This document shows, one piece after another, positions 18,860-27,613 of a DNA stretch of 64,000 bases. The stretch lies in the NCBI RefSeq assembly GCF_026339935.1, contig NZ_JAPEPX010000001.1, forward strand, positions 928,501 to 992,500, written 5' to 3'. The first letter of the stretch is position 1, and every line of letters starts with the position of its first letter. The stretch is from Streptomyces sp. NBC_01551 (lineage in GTDB: Bacteria > Actinomycetota > Actinomycetes > Streptomycetales > Streptomycetaceae). A program made the translations under genes and the position numbers. The notes below the pieces were generated by a model. The model saw only the letters and a program-made list of their open reading frames with translations, made no database searches and was not told the origin of the DNA.

Positions 18860-21199
18860 ATGAACACCCCCCTGCCGCCGGCCGACGAGCTGGCGCTCAT
18901 CGATCGCGAACTCGCTCAACTCGACGCCCGGCGCCTGCACTTGCTCGTGCGGCGGGACTGGCTGATCCGGCAGCTGACCCCGATCGCCTGGGCGGCCCCG
19001 GCCGCCGCGGCGGCAGCCGGGCGCCCGAAGGAGGCCTCCGCGCCGAGCGCGCAGAACGTGCTGCTGACCTTGGGCGCCGTCCTGCTGGCGGTGGCCGCCC
19101 TGGCGTTCACGCTGGTCAGCTGGGGTTCCCTCGGGATCGGCGGCCGCTCGGCGGTGCTCGCGGTGGTCACGGCGGCCGCGCTGGGCGCGCCCGCGCTGCT
19201 GCTGCGCCGCGGGCTGCGGTCCACGGCCGAGTCGGTCGGGGCGGTCGGCCTGCTGCTGACGGTGCTCGACGCGTACGCCGTCTTCGCCGTCGGCATGCCG
19301 GACACCGACGGCACCGCCTACGCGGCGGGGGCGGCCGCGGTGCTCGCGGCGGGCTGGGCCGGTTACGGCCTGGCGCTGCCCTCGCTGCGGATCCCGCTCC
19401 CTGCGGCGCTCGTGACGGCGCAGCTCCCGCTCCCGCTGGCCGCGCTGGCCTCGGAGGCGGGCCCGCTGGAGCTGGGCTGGGCCCTGCTGGCGACGGCCGC
19501 GCTGGACCTGGCCCTGGCGGTACTGGCGCCGGGTGCCCGGGCGCGCGCCGCCTGGGTCCCGGCGGCGGCGCTGGGCGCGGGGGCGCTGCTGATCGGGCTG
19601 ACGGAGTCGGTGGCGGCGGCCTCGGCGGCGGACGCGACGGCTCCGTCGGCGCTGCTCGCGGCCGTGGCCGTGCTCGGTGTCGCGGCGGCCTGGCGCACCC
19701 CGCAGGCCTCGGCGGCGGCCACGGCCGGCGGGCTCGCGGCGGTGGCGGCGCTCGGCGGGCCGGCCCGGCCGGAGCTGGCCCCCGGCTGGGCGGTCGTCGC
19801 CCACCTCGCGGTGGCGCTTGCGCTGCTCGCGGCGGTACGGATGACAGCGCTCCCGGCGTCGGTCCGGGGCGGCCTCGCCCGCGCGGGGGCGGGCATCGCC
19901 GCCCTGGCCGCGCTGTGGGGCTGCTCGGTGGCGGCGACGGCGCTGGTGACGCGGCTGCGGGTGCTGGAGGAGGTGTGGGCGGCGACGACCCCGCCGGCGG
20001 ACGCGTACGGGCAGCCGGGCGCGGCCGCGCTGACCGCCCTCCTGACGACGGCCGGGGCGGCCTGGTGGCTGGCCCGGCTGCTGCCCGCCCGCCCCGAGCC
20101 CGGGGTACTGGCGGTGGCCCTCGGGTGGGCCGGGCTGTTCTCGGCCCCGCTGCTGCTCGGGTTCCCGGTGGCGGCGGTGCTCGCCGCGCAGCTCGCGGTC
20201 ACGGCGGCGGCCACGTTCCTCGCGCTGCGCTCCCCGGACCGCAGCGCCGCGCTCGCGGCCGGCGTGTGCGCCCTCCTCGGGGCCGGGAGCGTGTCCCTGG
20301 CCTCCCTGGACGGCCGCGCGGCGACCTTCGCGGTGCTCGGCCCGCTGGGCGCGCTCTGCGCGGCGGGAGCGGCGTACGCGCCCGCTCCGCGCCGGGCCCG
20401 CGCGGGGGCGGCGGCGCTCGCCGTCGGGTACGCGACGGCGCTGGCGGTGGCCCTGAGCGCGCTGACGGAGCTGGCGGTCGCCTGGTGGGCGCTGCCGGTG
20501 CTGGCGGTGCCCGCGGCCGTGGCGGTGGCCGGGCCGAGGCTGGGCGCGGTCCGGATCCCCGCCGAGGCCGCGGCGGCCGCGGCCGGGGTCCTCGCCCTGG
20601 CCCTCGCCTGCGGGGACGCAGCCGTGCCGGCCCTGGCGCTGGCGCTGTCCGGCGTGATCTGCGCGGGTGCGGCGGTCCGGGCGGACCGGCGCGTGCTGGG
20701 CTGGGCGGCCGGGGTGCTCTTCGTCGCGGCGACCTGGGTCCGGCTGGCGTCGGCGGGTGTGGAGGTGCCGGAGGCGTACACGCTGCCGGTGACGCTGCCC
20801 GCGCTGGCGGTGGGGTTCCTGCGCCGGCGCCGGGACCCGGCGGCCTCGTCCTGGGCGGCGTACGGCCCGGGGCTGGCGGCGACCCTGCTGCCGAGCCTCG
20901 TGGCCGCCTGGGGCGACACGCACTGGCTGCGGCCGCTGCTGCTGGGGGTGGCCGCGCTCGCGGTGACCCTGGCGGGAGCGCACCGGCGCCTCCAGGCCCC
21001 GCTGCTGCTGGGCGGGGGAACGCTCGCGGCGGTGGCCCTGCACGAGCTGGCCCCGTACGTGGTGCAGGTCGTCGACGCCCTCCCCCGCTGGCTGCCGCCG
21101 GCGCTGGCGGGCCTGCTGCTGCTCGCGGTGGGGGCCACGTACGAGAGGCGACTGCGGGACGCCCGCCGGCTGCGCTCGGCCCTCGGCCGCCTGAGGTGA
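18860..21199 (+). CDS. Large multi-pass membrane protein (SCO7613 C-terminal-domain type)
   Basis: 779 residues, extremely Ala/Leu rich. A short N-terminal coiled region (LALIDRELAQLDARRLHLLV, residues 10-30) is followed by some 20 hydrophobic segments. The architecture matches the streptomycete membrane proteins annotated as having an SCO7613 C-terminal domain; function unknown. No catalytic or transporter signature is visible. It stands alone on the plus strand between two minus-strand tRNA-Val genes. Confidence 0.85.
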   Translation: MNTPLPPADELALIDRELAQLDARRLHLLVRRDWLIRQLTPIAWAAPAAAAAAGRPKEASAPSAQNVLLTLGAVLLAVAALAFTLVSWGSLGIGGRSAVLAVVTAAALGAPALLLRRGLRSTAESVGAVGLLLTVLDAYAVFAVGMPDTDGTAYAAGAAAVLAAGWAGYGLALPSLRIPLPAALVTAQLPLPLAALASEAGPLELGWALLATAALDLALAVLAPGARARAAWVPAAALGAGALLIGLTESVAAASAADATAPSALLAAVAVLGVAAAWRTPQASAAATAGGLAAVAALGGPARPELAPGWAVVAHLAVALALLAAVRMTALPASVRGGLARAGAGIAALAALWGCSVAATALVTRLRVLEEVWAATTPPADAYGQPGAAALTALLTTAGAAWWLARLLPARPEPGVLAVALGWAGLFSAPLLLGFPVAAVLAAQLAVTAAATFLALRSPDRSAALAAGVCALLGAGSVSLASLDGRAATFAVLGPLGALCAAGAAYAPAPRRARAGAAALAVGYATALAVALSALTELAVAWWALPVLAVPAAVAVAGPRLGAVRIPAEAAAAAAGVLALALACGDAAVPALALALSGVICAGAAVRADRRVLGWAAGVLFVAATWVRLASAGVEVPEAYTLPVTLPALAVGFLRRRRDPAASSWAAYGPGLAATLLPSLVAAWGDTHWLRPLLLGVAALAVTLAGAHRRLQAPLLLGGGTLAAVALHELAPYVVQVVDALPRWLPPALAGLLLLAVGATYERRLRDARRLRSALGRLR

Positions 21200-21239
21200 C
21201 CGGGGCGGGCGCCGGGGCCCGGGCCGGCGCCCCGTAACG

Positions 21240-21278
21240 CCAAAGGCCCGGAGACTCAAAGAGTCTCCGGGCCTTTGG
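21240..21278. terminator. 18-bp hairpin between membrane gene and tRNA-Val
   Basis: Perfect 18-bp arms (21240-21257 with 21261-21278) close an AAA loop. It terminates the tRNA-Val transcript and probably also the converging membrane-protein gene. Confidence 0.88.
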
Positions 21279-21284
21279 TCCGGG

Positions 21285-21356
21285 TGGGCGATACTGGGTT
21301 CGAACCAGTGACCCCTTCGGTGTGAACGAAGTGCTCTCCCACTGAGCTAATCGCCC
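21285..21356 (-). tRNA. tRNA-Val (anticodon CAC), copy 2
   Basis: 72 nt, minus strand. Same cloverleaf and CAC anticodon as the copy at 18659-18730. The D-loop has CAGTGGGA instead of CAGCGGGA, and the T-loop is TTCGAAC instead of TTCGATC. No encoded CCA. A strong terminator follows. Confidence 0.97.
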
Positions 21357-21423
21357 GGACGCACCGCAAACATTACCGCATGTCAGCGGTGCTCTTTGAC
21401 CATCCCCGGGCGGCCCCGGCCGA

Positions 21424-21885
21424 TCACTGGTCCTTGAGGTTCCACGGCAGGGTCAGGCCGTACTTCCACAGGTAGAAGCCGATCAGCGCGCCGGCGATGG
21501 CGAGGCCCACGCTGGTCAGGATGATGTTGCGACGGCGGACCTTGGGGTCCAGTGCCTTCTGCGCGGCCTCGCTCACCTTGCGCTTCGTCCAGCGCAGGAC
21601 GAGGTGGGCCCAGGCGAACTCCGTCGCCCAGATCGCCAGGCCGGCGAAGATCGCCACCCATCCCGGTCCGGGCAGGACGAGCATGGCGACACCGGCTCCG
21701 ATGACGGCCAGGCCGACGACGAAGACGCCGACCTGCCAGCTCAGGTGCAGGCTGCGGTTGGCCTTGATGAAGGCAGGCGCCTTGGAGACGTGCGGCGCCT
21801 CCTGCGCGTCCGGTCCGTCGGTCGCGCGCACCTCCGGTCCGGCGGTCGCGGACTCGTGGGTTCCGTGGTCACTCCCCGTATTCAT
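21424..21885 (-). CDS. TIGR02611 family PGPGW membrane protein
   Basis: 153 residues. Polar N-terminus of about 45 residues, then two closely spaced membrane helices around the diagnostic LVLPGPGWVAIFAGLAIWATEF (residues ~70-92), an amphipathic KRKVSEAAQKALDPKVRRR stretch, and a final membrane helix. This is the putative transmembrane protein family defined by the PGPGW motif; role unknown. Divergent from ssgB, whose start is about 180 bp away. Confidence 0.92.
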   Translation of the reverse strand: MNTGSDHGTHESATAGPEVRATDGPDAQEAPHVSKAPAFIKANRSLHLSWQVGVFVVGLAVIGAGVAMLVLPGPGWVAIFAGLAIWATEFAWAHLVLRWTKRKVSEAAQKALDPKVRRRNIILTSVGLAIAGALIGFYLWKYGLTLPWNLKDQ

Positions 21886-21977
21886 GCGCCCGAATCTACC
21901 GGAGCCGGAAGCACACGTGAATGCCGGTTTGGATCCGCCGTCCGAGGGACCCAGAGGTCCGCAAAACGGTCAGAGGG

Positions 21978-22003
21978 GTTTACAACGGCACCGTAGGTGG
22001 CAT
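21978..22003 (+). promoter_or_regulatory. Possible sigma-H/sigma-B-like promoter of ssgB
   Basis: GTTT (21978-21981), 14 bp, then GGTGGCAT (21996-22003), about 60 bp upstream of the ssgB start. It resembles the GTTT-N14-16-GGGTAT pattern of streptomycete stress sigma factors. ssgB of S. coelicolor has been reported to depend on sigma-H. The match at the -10 is imperfect. Confidence 0.45.
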
Positions 22004-22062
22004 GTCGATTTCGCCGACGTGCGAATCCCCGAGCGCACACTGAGCGAAAGGCCCTGGCGCTT

Positions 22063-22476
22063 ATGAACACCACGGTCAGCTGCGAGCTGCACCTGCGCCT
22101 CGTTGTGTCGAGCGAGTCCTCACTGCCTGTTCCCGCGGGCCTGCGGTATGACACGGCCGACCCCTACGCCGTGCACGCCACCTTCCACACCGGCGCCGAG
22201 GAGACGGTCGAATGGGTATTCGCCCGCGACCTCCTCGCAGAGGGCCTCCACCGGCCCACCGGTACCGGCGACGTCCGCGTCTGGCCCTCCCGCAGCCACG
22301 GTCAGGGCGTCGTGTGCATCGCCCTGAGCTCACCGGAGGGAGAAGCGCTGCTCGAAGCACCCGCCCGAGCACTCGAGTCGTTCCTCAAGCGGACGGACGC
22401 CGCGGTTCCACCCGGGACCGAACACCGGCACTTCGACCTCGACAAGGAGCTCTCCCACATCCTGGCCGAAAGCTGA
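22063..22476 (+). CDS. ssgB: Sporulation and cell division protein SsgB
   Basis: SsgA-like protein that, with SsgA, positions FtsZ rings for sporulation septation in Streptomyces. 137 residues, MNTTVSCELHLRLVVSS onward, essentially the highly conserved SsgB sequence (core AEETVEWVFARDLLAEGL, C-terminus ELSHILAES). A longer in-frame ORF exists upstream, but ATG 22063 gives the known N-terminus. Diagnostic of a sporulating streptomycete or close relative. Confidence 0.97.
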   Translation: MNTTVSCELHLRLVVSSESSLPVPAGLRYDTADPYAVHATFHTGAEETVEWVFARDLLAEGLHRPTGTGDVRVWPSRSHGQGVVCIALSSPEGEALLEAPARALESFLKRTDAAVPPGTEHRHFDLDKELSHILAES

Positions 22477-22678
22477 GCCAGGCCTACAGCCGCTCGACAC
22501 CGTCCGACTCGGGGCGACGGTGCGGCGCGGACAACCACATACGGCTGTGTCGGCGCTGTCCTCGCGGGAGCCACCCGCGCGGATGGCGCCGGTGCGCTTT
22601 CGGGGGGACCCGCTAGAGTCGGCCACCAGCGGCAAGCAGCAGCCCGTCGCCGCAGGCCCGGCCTTCAGGGAGCGACCC

Positions 22679-23299
22679 GTGCAGATCCCCCACGACACCC
22701 GTCGCGCGCTCGACGTCGTCGTCGCGCTGGTGAACACCGCGGCCGAGCCGGACCAGCCGGACGGCCTGTCGGACGTCAGCGAGCTGCGCGGATTCGTCCA
22801 CGAGCACGCGATCAGCGACGTCGGCGAGCTCGGCGCCCGCGACCTCGCCGGGGTCCGTACGGTGCGCGGCAAGTTCGCCCAGGTCTTCGCGGCCCCGAAC
22901 TCCCGTGCGGCCGCCACACTGATCAACGAGCTGGTCGACACGGCCGGCACCACCCCGCAGCTGACCGACCACGACGGCTACGACTGGCACGTGCACTACT
23001 TCGCGCCCGGCGCCTCGGTGGGCGACCACCTGGCGGCGGACGGCGGCATGGCGCTGGCCTTCATCGTGGTCTCGGGCGAGCAGGAGCGGCTGCGCCGCTG
23101 CGAGGCCCCGGACTGCCGACGCGCCTTCGTCGACCTCTCCCGCAACCGCTCGCGGCGCTACTGCGACAGCCGTACGTGCGGGAACCGGCTGCACGTGGCC
23201 GCGTACCGGGCGCGCCGCAAGGAGGCCGACGCGCACGGCTCAGAGCAGGAAGAGATCGTGCACGGCGGCGAGCAGCAGCAAGGTGCCGATCACCGCTAG
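22679..23299 (+). CDS. CGNR zinc-finger protein (ABATE domain)
   Basis: 206 residues from GTG 22679, preceded by AGGGAG. The N-terminal ABATE-type helical domain starts QIPHDTRRALDVVVALVNTA. The C-terminal zinc finger reads RCEAPDCRRAFVDLSRNRSR then YCDSRTCGNRLHVAAYRAR, giving two C-x4-C pairs and the CGNR signature. Such proteins are putative DNA-binding regulators, possibly sensing small molecules through ABATE. Its 3' end overlaps the opposing small gene by 60 bp. A TAGAGT -10-like hexamer lies at 22614-22619. Confidence 0.9.
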   Translation: MQIPHDTRRALDVVVALVNTAAEPDQPDGLSDVSELRGFVHEHAISDVGELGARDLAGVRTVRGKFAQVFAAPNSRAAATLINELVDTAGTTPQLTDHDGYDWHVHYFAPGASVGDHLAADGGMALAFIVVSGEQERLRRCEAPDCRRAFVDLSRNRSRRYCDSRTCGNRLHVAAYRARRKEADAHGSEQEEIVHGGEQQQGADHR

Positions 23300-23413
23300 G
23301 AAGATCATCAGGGGCGGCTGGGAAAGCGCGAAGAGGCAGCCTCGGGGCTCCTCCGCGACGGAGGCGGTGACCGGCGCGGGTACCGGCGGATCACCCTGCG
23401 ATGTGTCGAGCAT
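23240..23413 (-). CDS. Small single-helix membrane protein
   Basis: 57 residues from MLDTSQGDPPVPAPV. Polar N-terminus, one strong C-terminal membrane helix (PLMIFLAVIGTLLLLAAVHD), C-terminus FLL. Function unknown. It overlaps the last 60 bp of the convergent CGNR gene, so one of the two 3' ends is under constraint from both strands. A longer start (23464) would add a Cys/His-rich stretch with no site. Confidence 0.65.
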   Translation of the reverse strand: MLDTSQGDPPVPAPVTASVAEEPRGCLFALSQPPLMIFLAVIGTLLLLAAVHDLFLL

Positions 23414-23530
23414 GTCGGGGCGATGATGACGCAGCGCGCCGCCGTTCGCCCCACAACACGCCAAGATCTACGCGGGAGTTCGCCAGATCCGGCGGATCGG
23501 TCAGATCCCGCCGGTTCCCGTCGTTTTCCG

Positions 23531-24004
23531 TCAGATCCCGTGCTTCTTCAGAATCGCTTCGATGTCCGAGAAGTCGTCCGCGGGGGTGGCGGGGGCGCTG
23601 CGGCCCGCGTCGGACCGCTGCCGGGATCCGGTGCCCAGCGAGGGCGCGGAGGCTGCGGGCGCCACGGCGTCCCGTGCGGGAGCGCCCTTCGCGGCCTTGG
23701 GCGCCTTCGCCGCCTTGGCTTCCTTCGCCGGCTTCCCGGCTGCGCCCGCGCCGCGCCGCTCGACGGCCCGCGTGGTCATGAACAGCAGCCAGGACGCGCC
23801 GAGCAGCCCGAAGCCGATCCACACGCTCGGCTCGAAGACCATCCCGGAGACCCACTCCACGACGCCCGTCATCACCAGCCCGAGCGGCACCAGCGCGTAC
23901 GCCGTGATCCGCGCGGCGGCCAGGAAGCGCCTGCGGTAGGCGGTCAGCGCGGCGACGCCCAACCCCGCCGCGGACACCGCGGCACATATCGTCTCGGCGA
24001 GCAT
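23531..24004 (-). CDS. Small two-helix membrane protein with disordered C-terminus
   Basis: 157 residues from MLAETICAAVSAAGLG. Three hydrophobic segments in the first 90 residues, then an Ala/Lys/Pro-rich disordered stretch (KPAKEAKAAKAPKAAKGAP). A short acidic conserved end, DDFSDIEAILKKHGI, looks like an interaction peptide. Function unknown. Confidence 0.75.
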   Translation of the reverse strand: MLAETICAAVSAAGLGVAALTAYRRRFLAAARITAYALVPLGLVMTGVVEWVSGMVFEPSVWIGFGLLGASWLLFMTTRAVERRGAGAAGKPAKEAKAAKAPKAAKGAPARDAVAPAASAPSLGTGSRQRSDAGRSAPATPADDFSDIEAILKKHGI

Positions 24005-24198
24005 GCGGTCCTCCAGGGTGCGGCTGACGGTCGGGCTGGGCGATCTGTCCCTTCCATCCTGCACCGGACACCGCCCTGCGGGCCACGCCCCGGACGCGGC
24101 GCGGCCCGATCTCCGGGAGATCTCCGGGTCCCGTCTCCTCCCCAGGTCCCGGCCGGTGCGGTGCGCCGGGCCCCGGGCGCGGCTGGGAGACTGTCCGT

Positions 24199-24693
24199 AT
24201 GACCGATTCCGTGATCCTCGACGTCTGGTGCGAACTCCAGTGCCCGGACTGCCACAGCGCCCTCGACGACGTACGCGCCCTGCGGGCCCGCTACGGCGAC
24301 CGGCTGGACATCCGGCTGCGCCACTTCCCGCTGGAGAAGCACAAGCACGCGTTCGCGGCCGCGCAGGCCGCCGAGGAGGCCGTGGAGCAGGGTCAGGGCT
24401 GGCCGTACGCGGAGGCCGTGCTGGCGCGGACCGCCGAGCTGGCCGAGCGCGGCGAGCCGGTGCTGCTGGACGTGGCGCGTGAACTGGGCCTGGACGTCGA
24501 GGAGTTCGACACGGCTCTGATCGACGGCCGGCACATCCTGATCGTGGACGCCGACCAGGCCGAGGGCAAGGCGATCGGCGTGAGCGGCACCCCGACGTAC
24601 GTGATCGACGGCCAGCGCCTGGACGGCGGCAAGAGCCAGGAGGGCCTGCGCGCCCGCATCGAGGAGATCGCCGACCGCCTGCTGGCTGGCTGA
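24199..24693 (+). CDS. DsbA family thioredoxin-like protein
   Basis: 164 residues, no signal peptide, so cytoplasmic. The active site is CPDC (ELQCPDCHSALDDV, residues ~14-17). The cis-proline loop is GTPTYVIDG near 135, and an inserted helical domain lies between, as in DsbA/FrnE-like oxidoreductases. CPDC rather than the oxidising CPHC suggests a different redox potential (inference). Convergent with the tandem GNAT gene 19 bp downstream. Confidence 0.88.
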   Translation: MTDSVILDVWCELQCPDCHSALDDVRALRARYGDRLDIRLRHFPLEKHKHAFAAAQAAEEAVEQGQGWPYAEAVLARTAELAERGEPVLLDVARELGLDVEEFDTALIDGRHILIVDADQAEGKAIGVSGTPTYVIDGQRLDGGKSQEGLRARIEEIADRLLAG

Positions 24694-24712
24694 CACCCCG
24701 CGCGGGCGGCCC

Positions 24713-25540
24713 TCAGATCAGCTCCTTGGCGAAGTTGATGCCCGTCGGGCGGTAGCCGAGGGACTCGTACAGCCTCAGGGCCGGGGTGTTCTCCGCGAAG
24801 ACGTGGAGCGCGAGCGTGCGCCCGCCCCCGGCGAGGGCGGCGCGTTCGGCCAGCAGCATCAGATCGCGGCCGTACCCCCGGCCGCGGTGCTCGGCGGCGA
24901 CCTCGACGTCGTAGACGTACGCGTCCCCGCCGTTCGGCCCGACCCACACCTGCCCGACGGGCACGCCGGCCGCCTCCAGGACGCAGACGCTCACCCCGGG
25001 AGTGGCCAGGCCCCGGGGCAGCTGGGTGTCGTGGTCGGCCGCCGACTTCGCGTGCGCGGCCTGCGGTGACATGCCCCGGCCGATCCAGGTCTCGGCGTAC
25101 GCCGCCCGCGCGGCGGCGATCCAGACCTCGTACTCGGCCGGGGTCATGGGGCGGCCCCGTACCCCCTCGGAGAGGGCGGGCGGCTCGGCCGGGAGTTCCT
25201 TGGCCATGTTGCGGCCGTGCTCGGTGTAGCCGAGGGCCTCGGCCATCCGCAGCCCGCCCGCCGACCCGGCCGGGACGCAAACGCGCACCCGGCGGCACCC
25301 CCAGCCGCGCAGCACCTCCTCGGCGGCGAGCGCCGCGACGGTGGCGCGCCCGCGCCGCCGGTCCGGCTCGTCGATGGCCAGGCCGCGGATCTCGCCGACC
25401 GTCGGCCCGAAGGCGGTGTCGGCGGCGATCAGCAGGGCGCCGACGCGCCTGCTGTTGACGCGGACCTCGTACGGGCGCGAGCGCCCCCCGCCGGTGCTCT
25501 GCTGAAGCGGCGCGCTCGGCCGCAGGGTGGTGGTCATCAT
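24713..25540 (-). CDS. Tandem GNAT acetyltransferase
   Basis: 275 residues with two GNAT-like halves. The N-terminal half is GEIRGLAIDEPDRRRGRATVAALAAEEVL (shown here as two runs: EIRGLAIDEPDRRRG and ATVAALAAEEVL). The C-terminal half has YDVEVAAEHRGRGYGRDLML and ENTPALRLYESLGYRPTG. The C-terminal half keeps the full acetyl-CoA motif; the N-terminal half is weaker. Two adjacent ATG codons (25540, 25537) are possible starts. Substrate unknown. Confidence 0.87.
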   Translation of the reverse strand: MMTTTLRPSAPLQQSTGGGRSRPYEVRVNSRRVGALLIAADTAFGPTVGEIRGLAIDEPDRRRGRATVAALAAEEVLRGWGCRRVRVCVPAGSAGGLRMAEALGYTEHGRNMAKELPAEPPALSEGVRGRPMTPAEYEVWIAAARAAYAETWIGRGMSPQAAHAKSAADHDTQLPRGLATPGVSVCVLEAAGVPVGQVWVGPNGGDAYVYDVEVAAEHRGRGYGRDLMLLAERAALAGGGRTLALHVFAENTPALRLYESLGYRPTGINFAKELI

Positions 25541-25600
25541 CCGAGTTCTACCCACTCCGCGGCCGCCGCGACAGTGCTTATCGGACCGCCCGCGACCCGC

Positions 25601-26422
25601 TCACGGGTCGATGTCGGCCGCGGCGCGCTCGTCGAAGGCGCGCATGGCCTTCGCGGTGACCGGTCCGGGAGCCTGGGTGACGGTCCGCCCGTCGACCCGG
25701 TGGACGGCCTGGACGTCGCGCAGGGTGGAGGTCAGGAAGATCTCCTCGGCCCGCTCCAGGACGTCGAGGGGCAGGTCGGTCTCCTTGGCCCCGGCCCATT
25801 CGACGGCGAGGGCGCGGGTGATGCCCGCGAGGCAGCCGGAGGCGACGGGCGGGGTGTGCAGTTCCCCGTCGAGGACGACGAACACGTTGGAGCCGGTGCC
25901 CTCGCAGAGCTGCCCCACGGTGTTGGCGAACAGCGCCTCGGAGGCGCCCGCCCGGTTCGCCTCGGCCAGCGCGACCACGTTCTCGGCGTAGGAGGTGGTC
26001 TTGAGGCCGGTCAGCGGGGAGCGCTCGTTGCGGACCCAGGGCACCGTGATCACGGCGGTGGTGTCGGGGCGGCGGGTGGTCGCGCCGACGGCGACGACGA
26101 GGGTGGGGCCGGTGTCGCCCCGGTCGGAGCCGAGCGGGGACAGGCCGCCGGTGTAGGTGATGCGGAGCCGGCCCAGCGGTACCGGGTTGGCCTCCAGCAC
26201 GGCCGCGCAGGCGCGGCGGACCTCGTCGAGGTCGGGGTCGGGCAGCCCGAGGCCGCGCGCCGAGCGGGTCAGCCGGTCCAGGTGGCGGGTCAGCGCGAAG
26301 AGCTTCCCGTCCTGCGCCTTCAGCGTCTCGAAGACGCCGTCACCCACGGTCAGCCCGTGGTCGAGCACGGACACCTTCGCGTCGTCGGCGTCCCGCAGTG
26401 CTCCGTCGAGCCAGATCCTCAC
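25601..26422 (-). CDS. Aminotransferase class IV, aminodeoxychorismate lyase-like
   Basis: 273-residue fold-type IV PLP enzyme. Motifs: LDHGLTVGDGVFETLK (start of the family signature, residues ~20-35), the PLP-lysine region LTGLKTTSYAENVVAL near 140, and EGTGSNVFVV with AGITRALAVEW. It overlaps the upstream chorismate-binding gene (GTGA), so in context it is most likely 4-amino-4-deoxychorismate lyase (PabC, p-aminobenzoate for folate). A branched-chain or D-amino-acid transaminase is the alternative. Confidence 0.88.
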   Translation of the reverse strand: MRIWLDGALRDADDAKVSVLDHGLTVGDGVFETLKAQDGKLFALTRHLDRLTRSARGLGLPDPDLDEVRRACAAVLEANPVPLGRLRITYTGGLSPLGSDRGDTGPTLVVAVGATTRRPDTTAVITVPWVRNERSPLTGLKTTSYAENVVALAEANRAGASEALFANTVGQLCEGTGSNVFVVLDGELHTPPVASGCLAGITRALAVEWAGAKETDLPLDVLERAEEIFLTSTLRDVQAVHRVDGRTVTQAPGPVTAKAMRAFDERAAADIDP

Positions 26423-27516
26423 CGTACGGTCCCTCCACTTCCACTCGGTTCACGGACCCCGGGGGTCCCCGCGGCCTCGTGGGTCCCGGAGCCCGACGCT
26501 ACCGCGAGCAGCCGGGCGGCCTTGAGTTCGGTCTCCGCCCATTCGCGGTCGGGGTCGGAGCCCCAGGTGATCCCGGCGCCGGTGCCGAAGCAGAGGCGGG
26601 GGCCGCCGGGGGCCGCGCGGTCGATCCAGAACGTGCGGATGCCGACGGCGAGCTCGGCCGTGCCCCGGTCCGCGTCGACCCAGCCGATGCCGCCGCAGTA
26701 GGGGCCGCGCGGGGCGGTCTCCAGGGCCTCGATGATCCGCAGGGCGGAGGACTTGGGGGCGCCGGTGACGGAGCCGGGCGGGAAGGTCGCGGCGAGCAGC
26801 TCGGGCCAGCCGGCCCCGTCGGCGAGTTCGCCGCTGACGGTGGAGACGAGGTGGACCAGGCCCGGGTGCTCCTCCACGGCGCACAGCTCCGGGACGGTGA
26901 CGCTGCCGGTGGCGCAGACCCGGCCGAGGTCGTTGCGGACGAGGTCCACGATCATCACGTTCTCGGCGTGGTCCTTGGGGAGCAGGTCCGCGGCGGTGCG
27001 GCCGGTGCCCTTGATGGGCCCGGACTCGATGTGCCGGCCGGCGCGGCGCAGGTACAGCTCGGGCGAGGCGGTGGCGATCTCCACGCCGTGGGCCGGGAGC
27101 CGAATCGTTCCGGCGTAGGGGGCCGGGTTGCCGCGGGCGAGCAGGGCCGTGAGGGCGTCGACGTCGGCGGCGGCCGGTCGCGGCAGCGGCGCGGACATCA
27201 CGCGGCAGAGGTTGGCCTGGTAGACCTCGCCGGCGGCTATGTGCTCGCGGATGCGGCGGACGCCCGCGACGTACGCGGCCCGGTCGAGCGAGGACGTCCA
27301 CCGGTCGGCGGCGGGGCCGCGCCAGGCGCCGGGCACGGGCGCCGGCACGGGATCGGGGCGGACGTCGCCGAAGCGCGCGCAGACGAGACCGCCTTCGAAG
27401 TCCGCGGCCACCGCCCAGAACCCGGTGGAGTCGAGGGCGGAGGGATCGCTGGTGACGTCTCGGAGGTCGGTCGCGAGGAGGCCGCCGAAGCGGGCCAGAG
27501 GAAGCAGGTCGTGCAC
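26419..27516 (-). CDS. pabB: Chorismate-binding protein, aminodeoxychorismate synthase component I-like
   Basis: 365 residues with the anthranilate synthase/ADC synthase component I fold. Recognisable blocks: AGEVYQANLCRVMSAPL (~110), SPELYLRR, GPIKGTGRT (~180), LVRNDLGRVC, and TFPPGSVTGAPKSSAL near 265. The PIKGT motif rather than PIAGT marks the PabB lineage. Coupled to the lyase-like gene. The start is GTG 27516. No PabA partner is nearby. Upstream, TAGACT lies only 7 bp from the start codon, so the message may be leaderless. Confidence 0.88.
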   Translation of the reverse strand: MHDLLPLARFGGLLATDLRDVTSDPSALDSTGFWAVAADFEGGLVCARFGDVRPDPVPAPVPGAWRGPAADRWTSSLDRAAYVAGVRRIREHIAAGEVYQANLCRVMSAPLPRPAAADVDALTALLARGNPAPYAGTIRLPAHGVEIATASPELYLRRAGRHIESGPIKGTGRTAADLLPKDHAENVMIVDLVRNDLGRVCATGSVTVPELCAVEEHPGLVHLVSTVSGELADGAGWPELLAATFPPGSVTGAPKSSALRIIEALETAPRGPYCGGIGWVDADRGTAELAVGIRTFWIDRAAPGGPRLCFGTGAGITWGSDPDREWAETELKAARLLAVASGSGTHEAAGTPGVREPSGSGGTVR

Positions 27517-27613
27517 GGCTGCGAGTCTATGACCGGTGGCGCGGTCGCGCCGGGGAGGTGACGGTCGGGTGACCGCCGGTGATCGGGCGGCAGCACGCTG
27601 CGGAAACGCGTTT

